64,000 bases of DNA from Setomelanomma holmii (taxonomy: Eukaryota; Ascomycota; Dothideomycetes; Pleosporales; Phaeosphaeriaceae), in NCBI GenBank assembly GCA_010015745.1, contig ML978182.1:1-64000 (forward strand), in the 5' to 3' direction. Of this stretch, positions 12,012-21,586 are shown piece by piece. Within the stretch, counting starts at the first letter, position 1. Each line of letters opens with the position of its first letter. The position numbers were made by a program, and so were the translations under genes. The notes beneath the pieces were generated by a model. That model was given only the letters and a program-made list of their open reading frames with translations, did not search any database and was not told the origin of the DNA.

Positions 12012-12704
12012 CTAAGCCACCATTTCGTCGAGCCATCCCGCTTCCTCACCGTTGTCGCTTCCCCAATCCCACTCGCAGTCCTCCTTCCTCCATGGCTTCA
12101 GCGGAATCCAAGCCCGGCCCGTCTTCTCCTCGAATGCGCTCTTCAGCTGCGTGAAGTGGTTCTCCAGCTGCGCCCTCAGCGATACAAGCCCCGTTTGCTC
12201 TGCCTCTTCCTTCGCTCGTAGACTCTTGGCGCCCAAGTTACCGAAGCCGGTCGACGTCTTATCCAGGAACGCACTGGAATTGATCGGCTCGAACAGTTGC
12301 AACAGTGAGTCTGACCGCTCGCGCAAGGCAAGGCCATGCTTGTAGGTTGTGAGCGTGATTGCGGGCTTTTCATCCTCTGGTTCATGTAGTACCTTCGTTG
12401 ACATCACTCCAATGTTTCGTTGCTCTCCACAGCCATCGATGTCGAACTCCAGTCCCTTAGGATGTTGGTACAAGGTTGCCATATCGTCGGTCGACTTGGT
12501 TGTTGCGTCATTCTTAATGCTGTTGCGGTGTTTTGTGCGCGGATCCAAGCATGCTCGTTGCGTTGGCATGGTGTATAGGCTGCCGATGTGATATGCGTAT
12601 GCTTCACGATATGGTCTACTGTGTGATCTGCGTATGCTCCACGGGACGGCTTCAAGTTGAGAGAGGCTGAATATTGCCTCGTCACGATTATAAGCGTGGC
12701 ACAA
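12012..12704 (-). CDS. hypothetical protein
   Basis: A single open frame of up to 230 codons. The first 45 residues (from ATG at 12704) have the His/Tyr/Arg-rich look of 5' UTR; an in-frame ATG at 12569 (MPTQRACLD) or at 12482 (MATLYQHPKGLEFDI) is a more likely start. The remainder has natural composition: EFDIDGCGEQRN, then a predicted helical stretch with LLQLFEP and LRAQLENHFTQLKSAFEEKTG, ending in an acidic, Trp-rich tail (ECEWDWG-like, GWLDEMVA). No signal peptide, membrane segment or catalytic motif. I do not recognise the family. The start is the least certain part of this entry. Confidence 0.5.
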   Translation of the reverse strand: MCHAYNRDEAIFSLSQLEAVPWSIRRSHSRPYREAYAYHIGSLYTMPTQRACLDPRTKHRNSIKNDATTKSTDDMATLYQHPKGLEFDIDGCGEQRNIGVMSTKVLHEPEDEKPAITLTTYKHGLALRERSDSLLQLFEPINSSAFLDKTSTGFGNLGAKSLRAKEEAEQTGLVSLRAQLENHFTQLKSAFEEKTGRAWIPLKPWRKEDCEWDWGSDNGEEAGWLDEMVA

Positions 12705-13634
12705 ACGGAGTGGGAAACGTCACAAGCGGACTGCGACAAAGCGTCGTGGATGATGTTCATTGTTTCGGTGTTTGCTCGTGAGTAGGAGCAACCATCTTGT
12801 CTTTTGTCTTTCGAGACATTTCCAAAGCAATCGGGCTGAGGTTGCAAGAAGATGGCTGCATGTTGGTGAAGCTACCACAAAACTAAGCGGTCTTTGTGGA
12901 CGAAGTGGTCGTCCTACCTTTCCTCAGCTTTCTACAAGTATGCGATGTCCGGTATCCAACTGAAGGTGAAAATCTACTAGTACCAATCCGTAAGGCGATA
13001 ATTTCCACGATGAGATTCAGTCTAGTAGACTCTGCTTTGACGATGCGCAGTCGTGGTGTCGTTCGATGTTCGCTCTGGTTCGGAGATCCTTTCGTCCTCC
13101 CACTTCTCCGCCTCCGCCGACAAATCCGCATGTCGAGCGCAATCGCCTTCTGCTAACGCCGGAGAGCATTAGACTGCATCAGAAAATTAGAATAAACCAT
13201 TCTTACACGGACCTACATCAGGTTCTACGAGTTTTGCGCTGCTGCCTTGCAGTCGAGGTACGCGTGTAAGAGAAGTACTGTGCCAGGCGTTCAGCTCGGG
13301 CTCGCTCTCGGCACTATCGGCACTATCGCGACGCCGAGCAGTCGATCGCACAACCCCAATCGGTAAGGGCGCCAGTCGGATGTACGACCATGGAGATTGT
13401 ACATGTGCTCGGATTTATTGTTTCTTATAATTGACCGTGACCAGGCTCTATTCTTCTTCATCCTCCAGATTCAAGAGTGTCACCAGTCCATTTCACGTAC
13501 TATCGCCGACCTCCCACCTTTCCTTGTCCAGGAGCGCCCTTAGCAATCGTTACTTCAGCCTCCTTGAACACACTACGAAAACCAACTAGCCATTCCGCAC
13601 CTGAGAAGGCTTTCGAGCACATCCCATCTGCACC
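12705..13634. other. divergent intergenic region
   Basis: This 0.93-kb region lies between the 5' ends of a minus-strand hypothetical gene and a plus-strand MFS gene, so it may contain both promoters. A pair of adjacent CGGCACTATCG-like copies is present around 13309-13328. No gene is supported. Confidence 0.4.
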
Positions 13635-15052
13635 ATGTCGCAAGCAACAAGTGCTGCTCCATCAGTGGATTTGGAGAAACAACGAGAACCTCAGTCCGCT
13701 GTTGAGCAACCGACCATCGACGAGAGGCAAACAGAGGCAGCACAACCGGATTCAGCACAGCCAGCACCAGCAGCAGTAAATCCATGGCACCCAAGTCAAT
13801 TTCCTGATGGAGGCAAGAACGCATATCTATGTTTACTAGGCGGATTCTGCTGTTTGTTCTGCTCCTTCGGATGGCTCAACTGCTTGGGCGTCTTCCAGAA
13901 TTATTACCAGTTTCACCAGCTCCGAGACTATTCGCCGTCCACAATCGCATGGATTCCATCGATTCAGATATTCATCATGTTCTTCCCTGGCCCGATCGTA
14001 GGATGGGTGAACGACAATCATGGACCCAAGTATCTGCTCATCTTTGGCACCTTCTTCCACGTCTTCGGTCTAATGATGACGAGTCTGTGCAAAGAGTACT
14101 GGCAATTTATTCTCGCGCAAGGAATCTGCTCGCCTTTAGGTCTGAACTGCATTTTCCAGGCAGGTACGACCACCATCCCAACATGGTTTTTGAAGAAGCG
14201 CGGCCTTGCATACGGAATCATGGCTGCTGGATCTGGTTTGGGAGGCATCATCTTCCCCATCATGGCGTCGCACCTCATCCCCGAAGTCGGCTTCGGATGG
14301 ACATTGAGAATTATCGCATTCATGATCCTTGGATTAATGCTTGTTGCCAATGTCACCGTTACCTCGCGTCTCCCACCTCGACCGCGGCCCTTCCAGCTCA
14401 AAGTCTTCCTGGAGCCATTCAAGGACACCAAGTTCGTTCTGGTTACTATTGCCTCCTTCTTCTTCTTTTTCGGCCTTTTCATCCCGATCAACTTCATCGA
14501 GATTGAGGCTATTCACGATGGCATGAGTACGCGTCTGGCTGGATATCTGCTCTCTGTTCTGAACGCAGCAAGGTAAGCTCGGCAACCGTCTTTGCATGTC
14601 TTCACAACTGACAATCTTGCAGCATCTTCGGTCGTATCATCCCTGGCGCGCTCGCAGACAAGGTCGGAAAGTTCAACATGCAATCGCTTTGGTGCCTGGT
14701 CGCAGGCATCATCGTCCTCGCGCTCGGTCTTCCCGCCAACGGCAACGCAGCTTATATCACATTTGCGGCTCTTTACGGATTTGCATCCGGTGCTTACGTT
14801 TCACTACTACCAGCGCAGATAGCTCAGATCTCCAAGGTCGAGCAGATCGGTGTGCGAGTCGGTGTCACCTTTGCAGTCATATCTTTCGCCGGTCTCGTGG
14901 GCAATCCTATTGCTGGAGCCATTGTAGAAGCTGACAATGGATCGTACTGGGGATTGAACGTCTTCGCCGGCATTATGCTGATGGCTGGCGCGCTCATGTT
15001 CTTATTCACACGGATGTACATTGCGGAGTGGAAGGTCATGAAGAGAGTCTAG
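13635..15052 (+). CDS. MFS transporter, monocarboxylate-porter (MCT) type
   Basis: Two exons, 13635-14572 and 14623-15052, intron 14573-14622 (50 nt, GTAAGC...TTGCAG); 455 aa. The junction gives LNAA-SIFGRIIPG, the usual start of the second six-helix half in this family. Residues 1-58 are a Gln/Pro/Ala-rich cytoplasmic leader. TM1 carries FGWLNCLGVFQNYYQ, then SPSTIAWIPSIQIF and a GPIVGWVNDNHGPK loop; TM4-5 has FLKKRGLAYGIMAAGSGLGG, a strongly conserved MCT block. This matches fungal MCH-like proteins, which move carboxylates or related organic acids, or in clusters other metabolites. About 0.8 kb downstream lies a Zn2Cys6 regulator on the same strand, so joint control is conceivable but not shown. 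Only one intron is present and no truncation is seen. Confidence 0.88.
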
Positions 15053-15856
15053 AAATGTATGATAGTCTGGTATACCGGCAGATGTTAGCATTTCAGGAGT
15101 TACTTTGGGTTCTGAACTGCCCTGTACGCACAGAGCGGCGTTTGGCATCGATATTATAGATCTTCACTCCGATCATTGGCATGGTATAGACGTAGAAAAT
15201 AACAAATATGCTATCAAAGTTTCGTTGCGAGTATCACCACGCTGGAGCATGTCCGGAACAGTACTGCAAAATCTGTGGCGTAGGAATTTGACACCAATTC
15301 TCACATCTTCACCACGTAGACACAGTGCCATTTCGTAAGCACTATGCAGGAGGTATTCAGTGGTTCAGGAACTCAACGGAGAGATCGCCAGTCCCATTCG
15401 GTGTTCTTCAGCTATGGCTTACCAAGGATGGGCAGATGCGGCGATTGCTCCAGCTGTGATGTGTGAGGCGCCAGGGCACAGATCACCTCGACCCCGCAAC
15501 GCGACCACCTTTATACCTCACCAATCGCTTCAGCACTCGCTGCACCCGTCCGCTACGCCTCTTCGCACGTGTTGTCAGCGCTATCGCAATTGCAGACACT
15601 ATATCGATCTCGTCATTTTGAGGCATCAAGGCCCCAACGGCTGGAATTCGGCCTGGAACAAGGTCATGCAGATAAGGCGTTCAGCTCGTACAAGCTTCGT
15701 ACAAAGCGTCGTACAACAAGCCATGACTGCCTAGGATGGACGCTACGGAGCCCGTTCATCTCACTTCGCACATACAACACGCCCATAGAAGACGGACAAC
15801 AGTCTGAGAGTAAACATCCTGTCCAGGAAGGACTTGAATACAGCGCAGCACAAGCG
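15053..15856. other. intergenic, upstream of regulator
   Basis: This 0.8-kb stretch runs between the MCT transporter stop and the start of the zinc-cluster gene. A frame at 15569-15889 has no coding character before its last ten codons; those codons are the first exon of the regulator (start at 15857). Confidence 0.4.
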
Positions 15857-18272
15857 ATGCCGAAACAAAGGTTAACATGCACACGGTAAGTAATCGTACG
15901 ACTGAGCTCATGTCTCATTAATCCGCCATTACAGCTGTTTTGTAGTGTGCTCACATTGTCACTTGAACTACTGGTTCGCATGATATTCTTGCGCATCTTT
16001 AAGCATGGCCGGCCAGGCGTGGTCCACAAAAGGAGCACCGCTGACTATACCACAGCTGCAGCCAGCGGCGCCAAAAATGTGATCGCAAGACACCCTGTAT
16101 GCGATCCATGTACGAAAAAGCCAGGGATACCTCGCTGACAATTGAAGGCTCGAGATGCATCCACAACAAGGAGGCGCACCTCTGTACGACACAGTGGAAG
16201 GAGGGCTATGACCCATCCGTACATCGACGGTATCCGAGGAAGCACTCATCAGCCACAGCACAGTCTCTTGATGGGTCAAGTGATAGTTCAACTTTGGTTC
16301 AGTCTCCATCGGCATCAGCGACAACGAAAGATGTTTCACCGACCTTGAATGATTGCCCCGCTGATCCATTGACTGGATCTGGAATTCGCATTGGCGAATC
16401 CAGATTATTGGACCTGACCATCGGTTCACTACTCGATGACAAAGACGTCCCGTCTCCAAACCCAGCACTGTTCGATCAGAGCCTAAAGTATGTCCAATCA
16501 GCAGGGAAGCAGGTCGACGAGCCAAATCGAGTGACCAGCTTTTGCTCGCCTGCGGCCAAGGCCGCTGAAATCCAATACATCCAGTCGCTTTTGCCTCAGA
16601 GGGCCACCTTGTTGACAATCATCGACTACTACTACGACTACATGCTTTACTGGAACGGCGGAATCTATCATGGCCCCAGCTTCCGGAAAGAAATTCTCGA
16701 GGCTTACGGCCCAACTTCGAACCTGGATCTGCAGAAACTGGATTGGCGTTGGACAGCGCTGCTCTTTGCGATCACAGCTTCAAGTCTGATCGCCTCTCCT
16801 GAAGCCCTTTCAGAGACGTGGGGTTACTCGATTAATGACAAAGTGCGTTGCTCCAGGGAATGGGGTGGCGCATCGGTGGCTTGTCTCAATCTGGGCAATT
16901 ATACTTCACGGTATCACATCCGTTCTGTACAAGCGATCTACACCCTCCATGCGTATGAGCACTTGGTCGGATCTACAGACCAATGGATCGCGCTGCGAAG
17001 CGTCGCTGGGGTCGTCGCCAAGGGCTTAGGCCTGAACAGGTAAGTTACAACATGTGCAATGTCGGCACGGCGACATGGCAATTGCCAAAGAACTGCACCT
17101 CCTTACGCTCATTGTCATATCTCCCTGTCTACCAAATGCTGATTGTGACCAGGCTTGCAGCGCACCCCGACGACAACAGGGTCGTAACGTTGCGCGGCGA
17201 TCAGAAGCAAGCCTACGTTGACCGCGAAATAGGCCGCCGTTGTTGGTCTACACTGGCATCGCAGGAGTGGCTTTGCTCGAGCTCCCAAAGTTCTTACACG
17301 GTGAGTGTCCAGAAGAAGCATTTTACTAGTCTGAGGCCCGTCAACCTCAATGAGGAAACGATGCTTCCTATCGACGACGACAGACCTACCTTTACGGTAG
17401 TCTCGCGCTACTTCTACGAGTACGCAAGCCTTCTCCTAGATTTTCACAACGCCATGATGGACGCTACTGGGGCGGATGATGCCACACGATATGCGATCAT
17501 CTTGAAGTTTGACGGTGAGCTCCGCGCGAGATGCGTAGAGAGAGTGCCCAGGTCGCTGTCTCCTCGTGTACCGCTGAATCCGGCCTGGCCAAAATGGACG
17601 AGATGGGCCAGAACCTTGCATCAAGCATCGCGCAATCACAAGACGATCATGTTGCATCAGAGCTTTCTCAGCAAGAGCTTCAAAAATGTGCGGTACACAT
17701 ACACTCGGTGGGCCACTGCGACAGCCGCGAAGAACATTATCAACTTATACGGCATACGTGATCCCGAGGAGCCTCAGTGGTGGGTAGAGCAAGCTTTCGT
17801 GGTCACGGCGGGTATCTGTCTTGTCCTAGACATGTTCCATCGCCCAAGCAACGATCCAGAGGCAGCAGAGTATCAAGCATGCGCACAACGGGCAATTCAG
17901 CACCTGCAACAATTCTTCACGAGCTCGGTTGCTCTGCACGGTGTACGTCTCTTGCTTTCGCTGCTTCAAGAGTACAACAAGCTGCAGGAAGGATCCAGAC
18001 CTCGTACCGCTCCAACCAACATGTGCGCATGCGTGCCCGCGAATTTGACCGACATACGAATACCCGAGGCTGCCCGCCAAACGCATGAGCAGTGCTTTGA
18101 TTCTAATCCTGAGGCTTCACTGCCGGGCGGAGATGCCACTCAGTTCAATTTTGATATCGATACAGTTGCATTCGAAGACTTGATGGACTACCTACCCATG
18201 GAGGGCTCGCTTGATAACACCGTTTTCCTCGACAGCATCTACGGACTAACCACCGGAGTATCCGCGTTCTGA
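15857..18272 (+). CDS. Zn2Cys6 fungal transcription factor
   Basis: Four exons: 15857-15885, 16056-16096, 16148-17039 and 17153-18272; 693 aa. The tiny exons 1 and 2 (29 and 41 nt) plus the start of exon 3 rebuild a perfect zinc cluster: C8-x2-C11-x6-C18-x5-C24-x2-C27-x8-C36, followed by a QWKEGYDPS linker and basic residues. Introns: 15886-16055 (170 nt, GTAAGT, acceptor after CTGAC), 16097-16147 (51 nt, GTATGC) and 17040-17152 (113 nt, GTAAGT...ACCAG). From about residue 170 the fungal-specific regulatory domain is visible (YYYDYMLYWNGGIYHGPSF, then HAYEHLVGSTDQW and EIGRRCW). It should bind DNA in the nucleus and control unknown targets. The best ATG, 15857, puts the cluster right at the N-terminus. 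A model lacking the small exons would begin at 16099 and lose the zinc cluster. Confidence 0.85.
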
Positions 18273-18332
18273 CATGCCATCGATACACGACCGCCTCATC
18301 GAAATATGTACCATGCTGGGAATACCAAACAA

Positions 18333-19310
18333 TCAAGCCTCTCCATAATGAGTAGTTTTACACATTGCGACCCGTCGCTGGACCTCGCTCGGATAACGAT
18401 TCAAGTCAACCCAGTATGCACCGATTTCCCGGACGGTCCAACTTCGCGCATGTCTCGTCGACGATAGATTCCGCAGCTGCTTGTATATGAGGTCCGGACA
18501 GACCTCGATCAATTGCAGGATACTGTCCTGCACCTCGTCATCGAAAGGCGATACCTCGTACGCGTCCCAGTATTGCTCCAGCCAGTCGACGACGAAGCTC
18601 CTCAAGGGGTGCTGTTCATGTCGAAACGGTGACTCATGCGCCACATGCTGGGTCATCTCCCAGATGTGAATGACATCAACCGGTCTCAGATAAGCGACCG
18701 TGCCGGTGTACCAGACGCTCCAATTCATATCCTTCCAGAGGCGGGCGCCTTGGCAGAGACGGTCAAACCGGAGGTGGCTGTAGTACAAATGCCCTAAGCA
18801 ATGGTTCTGGAAGTCTCGGCTCTCCAGATAATCACCCAGAAACCAGGCTTTGGTCGTGAGATCGAAGTCCCAAACCGTAACAGGGCACGTCTGGTCCTTC
18901 TCGTGCTCGGCTCCCAGTTCGCCGTCTCGGTGGAGTGCAAGCCTACAGAGCATATATTCGAAGTACTCGCCTCTCCAATCGTTCTCATCGATCATAATTT
19001 CGGCGCCACTGCCCAGCCACTGTGCATAAAGATCGAAAAGAGCTGGGTCGACATCTTTCAGGTGGATCGTTTGGCTCGGATCGGTGTTCCACTCTGGCTT
19101 TGTTGCCCTCGCGAAGAATTCGGAGGTCGCTACGAGCGCCTTTTTGTGCATGTGGAAAGTCCCTGACTTCGCATCTTTCTCAACAATAACTGTCAAAGTC
19201 TCTGTTGAAGCTGGGTCTGAAAGCTCGAGGTTGTATTTTGAACGAGAGAACGTCATACGGCGCCCCTTCGACGATCGTTCTTTGGGTGCCCAATCCCAGC
19301 CCCAAGCCAT
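18333..19310 (-). CDS. BTB/POZ domain protein
   Basis: A single exon of 325 codons. Residues about 35-120 fit the BTB/POZ fold as seen in fungi: a strand with LTVIVEKD, then FHMHKKALVATSEFFARA (the conserved His-Lys-x-x-Leu core), an acidic IHLKDVDPALFDLYAQWL segment, followed by an all-helical C-terminal region with WFLGDYLESRDFQNHCL typical of BTB proteins in Pezizomycotina. Such proteins dimerise and are often adaptors, for example for cullin-3 ligases; the fungal members with this layout have no assigned target. Start: 19310 (MAWGWDW...), though an in-frame ATG about 18 codons later (MTFSRSKYN) is equally possible. The stop faces that of the zinc-cluster gene 60 bp away, so the 3' UTRs must overlap. 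Confidence 0.8.
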   Translation of the reverse strand: MAWGWDWAPKERSSKGRRMTFSRSKYNLELSDPASTETLTVIVEKDAKSGTFHMHKKALVATSEFFARATKPEWNTDPSQTIHLKDVDPALFDLYAQWLGSGAEIMIDENDWRGEYFEYMLCRLALHRDGELGAEHEKDQTCPVTVWDFDLTTKAWFLGDYLESRDFQNHCLGHLYYSHLRFDRLCQGARLWKDMNWSVWYTGTVAYLRPVDVIHIWEMTQHVAHESPFRHEQHPLRSFVVDWLEQYWDAYEVSPFDDEVQDSILQLIEVCPDLIYKQLRNLSSTRHARSWTVREIGAYWVDLNRYPSEVQRRVAMCKTTHYGEA

Positions 19311-20107
19311 GGTAAAAGTTCAGGATATCTGTTAGCGATATCAAAGAGGTTGATATTGGCCTCAGGACCCAGCGAGCTCAGAGAAAGAAGAGTGCGAGTG
19401 CCTCAAGGCAAGTGCACGTTGCGGCGGGTGACGAATCAAGCAGCAGTCAAGGACGGAGGGCGCGTCACGTTTCGCAGCAAAAGCAGCCACGAGCTTGAGT
19501 CATGTGAGAATAGAAGCTGCTATTCCTGGACACTGCGTTTGGCACAATTTAAAAAGGCGGGTGACGGCTGTGATACAGCGTCACTGTCCATACTACCGCG
19601 CAGCTGCCGATGAAGTGGAGCCGATGGACGTTCTCCTTTTCTGATGCATCATACGTCTTCATACAAGTAACATAGCTGGATTGCAGCTACGAAATACGAA
19701 TCAAGACGCAATAAAGGTGTTGTGATTCCCACCTCTGCCATATGATCTCTAGCTCAAATTGAAGTACGCCCTCGCCCTTGCTCGCCCCTGCTGTTCGTCA
19801 TTGTGCAAGAAATACACAGGCCTGGGAACGAACAATTCTGGGATAGCTTGGATTGTTGAGAGGTTTTTGGAAAGTCTATACATTTCTTAGTATAATCTTG
19901 TCCATATGGAAAATGAGAGCCGCATTACTATGCGCAAGTAGCATTTCACGATGCAGTTGCCGAGGTTGCACCCCACATTTGTCGATCTCCCGCTGCACGA
20001 CTCCTTGAAACAGTCCATCGCGCTGCAGTCCAGGACTACTTATAACGTCGCTATGTAGACTTTTGCGAGATTTGTCTGCTCTCAATCTATCTGGATTGCA
20101 AGTCACC
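19311..20107. other. divergent promoter region, no gene seen
   Basis: This 0.8-kb region separates the 5' ends of the BTB gene and the MDR oxidoreductase. Only short frames of poor composition occur. It should hold both promoters. Confidence 0.4.
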
Positions 20108-21191
20108 ATGAAGGCGATCAAGATCGATCATTTCGTCAAGGTAAGCCTGCCCAGTGACCTCACTACACAACTGCATCAAGTGACCAACCCAGGACCTCCA
20201 AGACCTAAAACCCCAAAATATCCCAGCTGCGTCTTCCAATGCAACCAACAATCTCACCATCAAAATTACCCACGCAGCAATAACCCACGTCGACCTCCTC
20301 TATGCCCAAGGCCTACACCAAAACAACCGCCGACATGTCAAACCCCCATTCATCCTAGGCAACGAGTTCGCCGGCGTCGTGACTTCCGCACCACCAAACT
20401 CATCTTTCCCCCCGGGTACCAGAGTGTTTGGCAGCGCGCTCGGATCCTACGCCGAATCTATCTGTGTCCCCGAATCCGCTGTCCGACTCGTGCCACCGCA
20501 GTGGTCCCTAGCAGAAGCATGTGCAGTCGGCGCATCTGGGGCTGTGAGTTACGGCGCGCTTATGGGTGTCGTGCGTGTTAAGAAGGGCGAGACGGTGTTA
20601 GTGCTGGGTGCGAGTGGGGGTTTGGGAGTCATGGCGATTCAGATTGCGAAGGCACTGGGCGCAAAAGTAATTGCTGTTGTTGGGAATAGCGAGAAAGCTG
20701 ATGTCGTGCGGAGAGCTGGTGCGGATGGGGTTGTGGATTATCATCATGAGAATTGGGAGCAGGAAGTCAAGAAGTTGACGGATGGTGGGGAAGGTGTGGA
20801 TGTTGTGTACGATGGTATTGGCGCTGTGGAAAGTGGCGTCAGGTGTTTGAAGTATCGGGGGAGATTGGTCATTGTGGGCTTTGCGGCGAGATATGGGAAT
20901 GTGGAGAATGTGAGGGCGAATAGGATTCTGCTGAAGAGTGTCATGGTGCATGGATATAGGTTTGGAGAGGATGGGAGACATGATCCGCAGAGGACGAGGG
21001 ATGTTTGGGATGGGTTTATGAAGCTTGTTGAGGAGGGAAAGATACAGCCTGTCATATACAAAGAGGAGTATAGAGGCTTGCAGAGTATTACGAAGGCGAT
21101 GGAGGATGCGAGGACGCATAAAGCGTGGGGGAGGGCGGTGCTGAGGATCGATGAAACGGCGGAAGAGCATGCGCAGAGGGCGAAGTTATGA
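20108..21191 (+). CDS. MDR-superfamily NAD(P)H quinone-oxidoreductase-like protein
   Basis: Two exons, 20108-20140 and 20193-21191, intron 20141-20192 (52 nt, GTAAGC...CCCAG, phase 0); 343 aa, normal for the family. N-terminal GroES-like domain (THVDLLYAQG, PFILGNEFAGVV, PGTRVFG) and a C-terminal Rossmann domain with LGASGGLGVMAIQIAKALGA at about residues 148-168 and GVDVVYDGIGA, then VIVGFAA. The structural and catalytic zinc ligands of alcohol dehydrogenases are absent, which points to the quinone oxidoreductase (zeta-crystallin-like) branch using NADPH. Substrate unknown; cytosolic, possibly mitochondrial. The N-terminal exon encodes only MKAIKIDHFVK, so a model starting in exon 2 would lose the start. 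The coding sequence after about 20580 becomes richer in AT and less biased than Spt5 next door. Confidence 0.87.
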
Positions 21192-21586
21192 TGTCGGCGA
21201 TCGCGCAAGCGGAGACAGCAGGTTCACCGTTTGAATTCTCTTGCTTTACTTTGAGAAATGCGGTCAGTAGGCTTCACTTGTATGTAACTTGAGCTGTGGC
21301 TTGATATGTGGCTCAACTTGTGGCGTGACGCTAGTGCTTGGCCCGTGCACCCTCGTTCTCTTGGATGCACGCTCACCTTGTCTGCAACTTACTTAAACAA
21401 AGCCCGCCACCGTCGACTCTCGACGCTCTTCTTCTTCGTTTTCCTCTCCTCTCTTTCTCTCTCTGCCTACCGCTGGCCAGACTGCCGAAGTCGCAGTAGC
21501 TACATCATCGCGCACCCTGCTCCGGCTGCGACACGGAGCTCCGCGAGCCAGCCAACACATTTTCTGGATTCTGCGGCCTCGCAACA
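21192..21586. other. short intergenic region upstream of spt5
   Basis: About 0.4 kb containing the Spt5 promoter and 5' UTR. A pyrimidine-rich tract (TCTTCTTC, CTCTCTTTCTCTC) at about 21427-21462 precedes the ATG, a common arrangement for strongly expressed fungal genes. No gene seen. Confidence 0.4.

Noticed and set aside
13829..14506. 225-codon plus-strand frame
   Set aside because: Out-of-frame shadow of the MCT transporter.
17300..17331. GTGAGT...CTAG as an intron in the zinc-cluster gene
   Set aside because: Only about 30 nt, and keeping it as coding gives the natural segment YTVSVQKKHFTSLRPVN.
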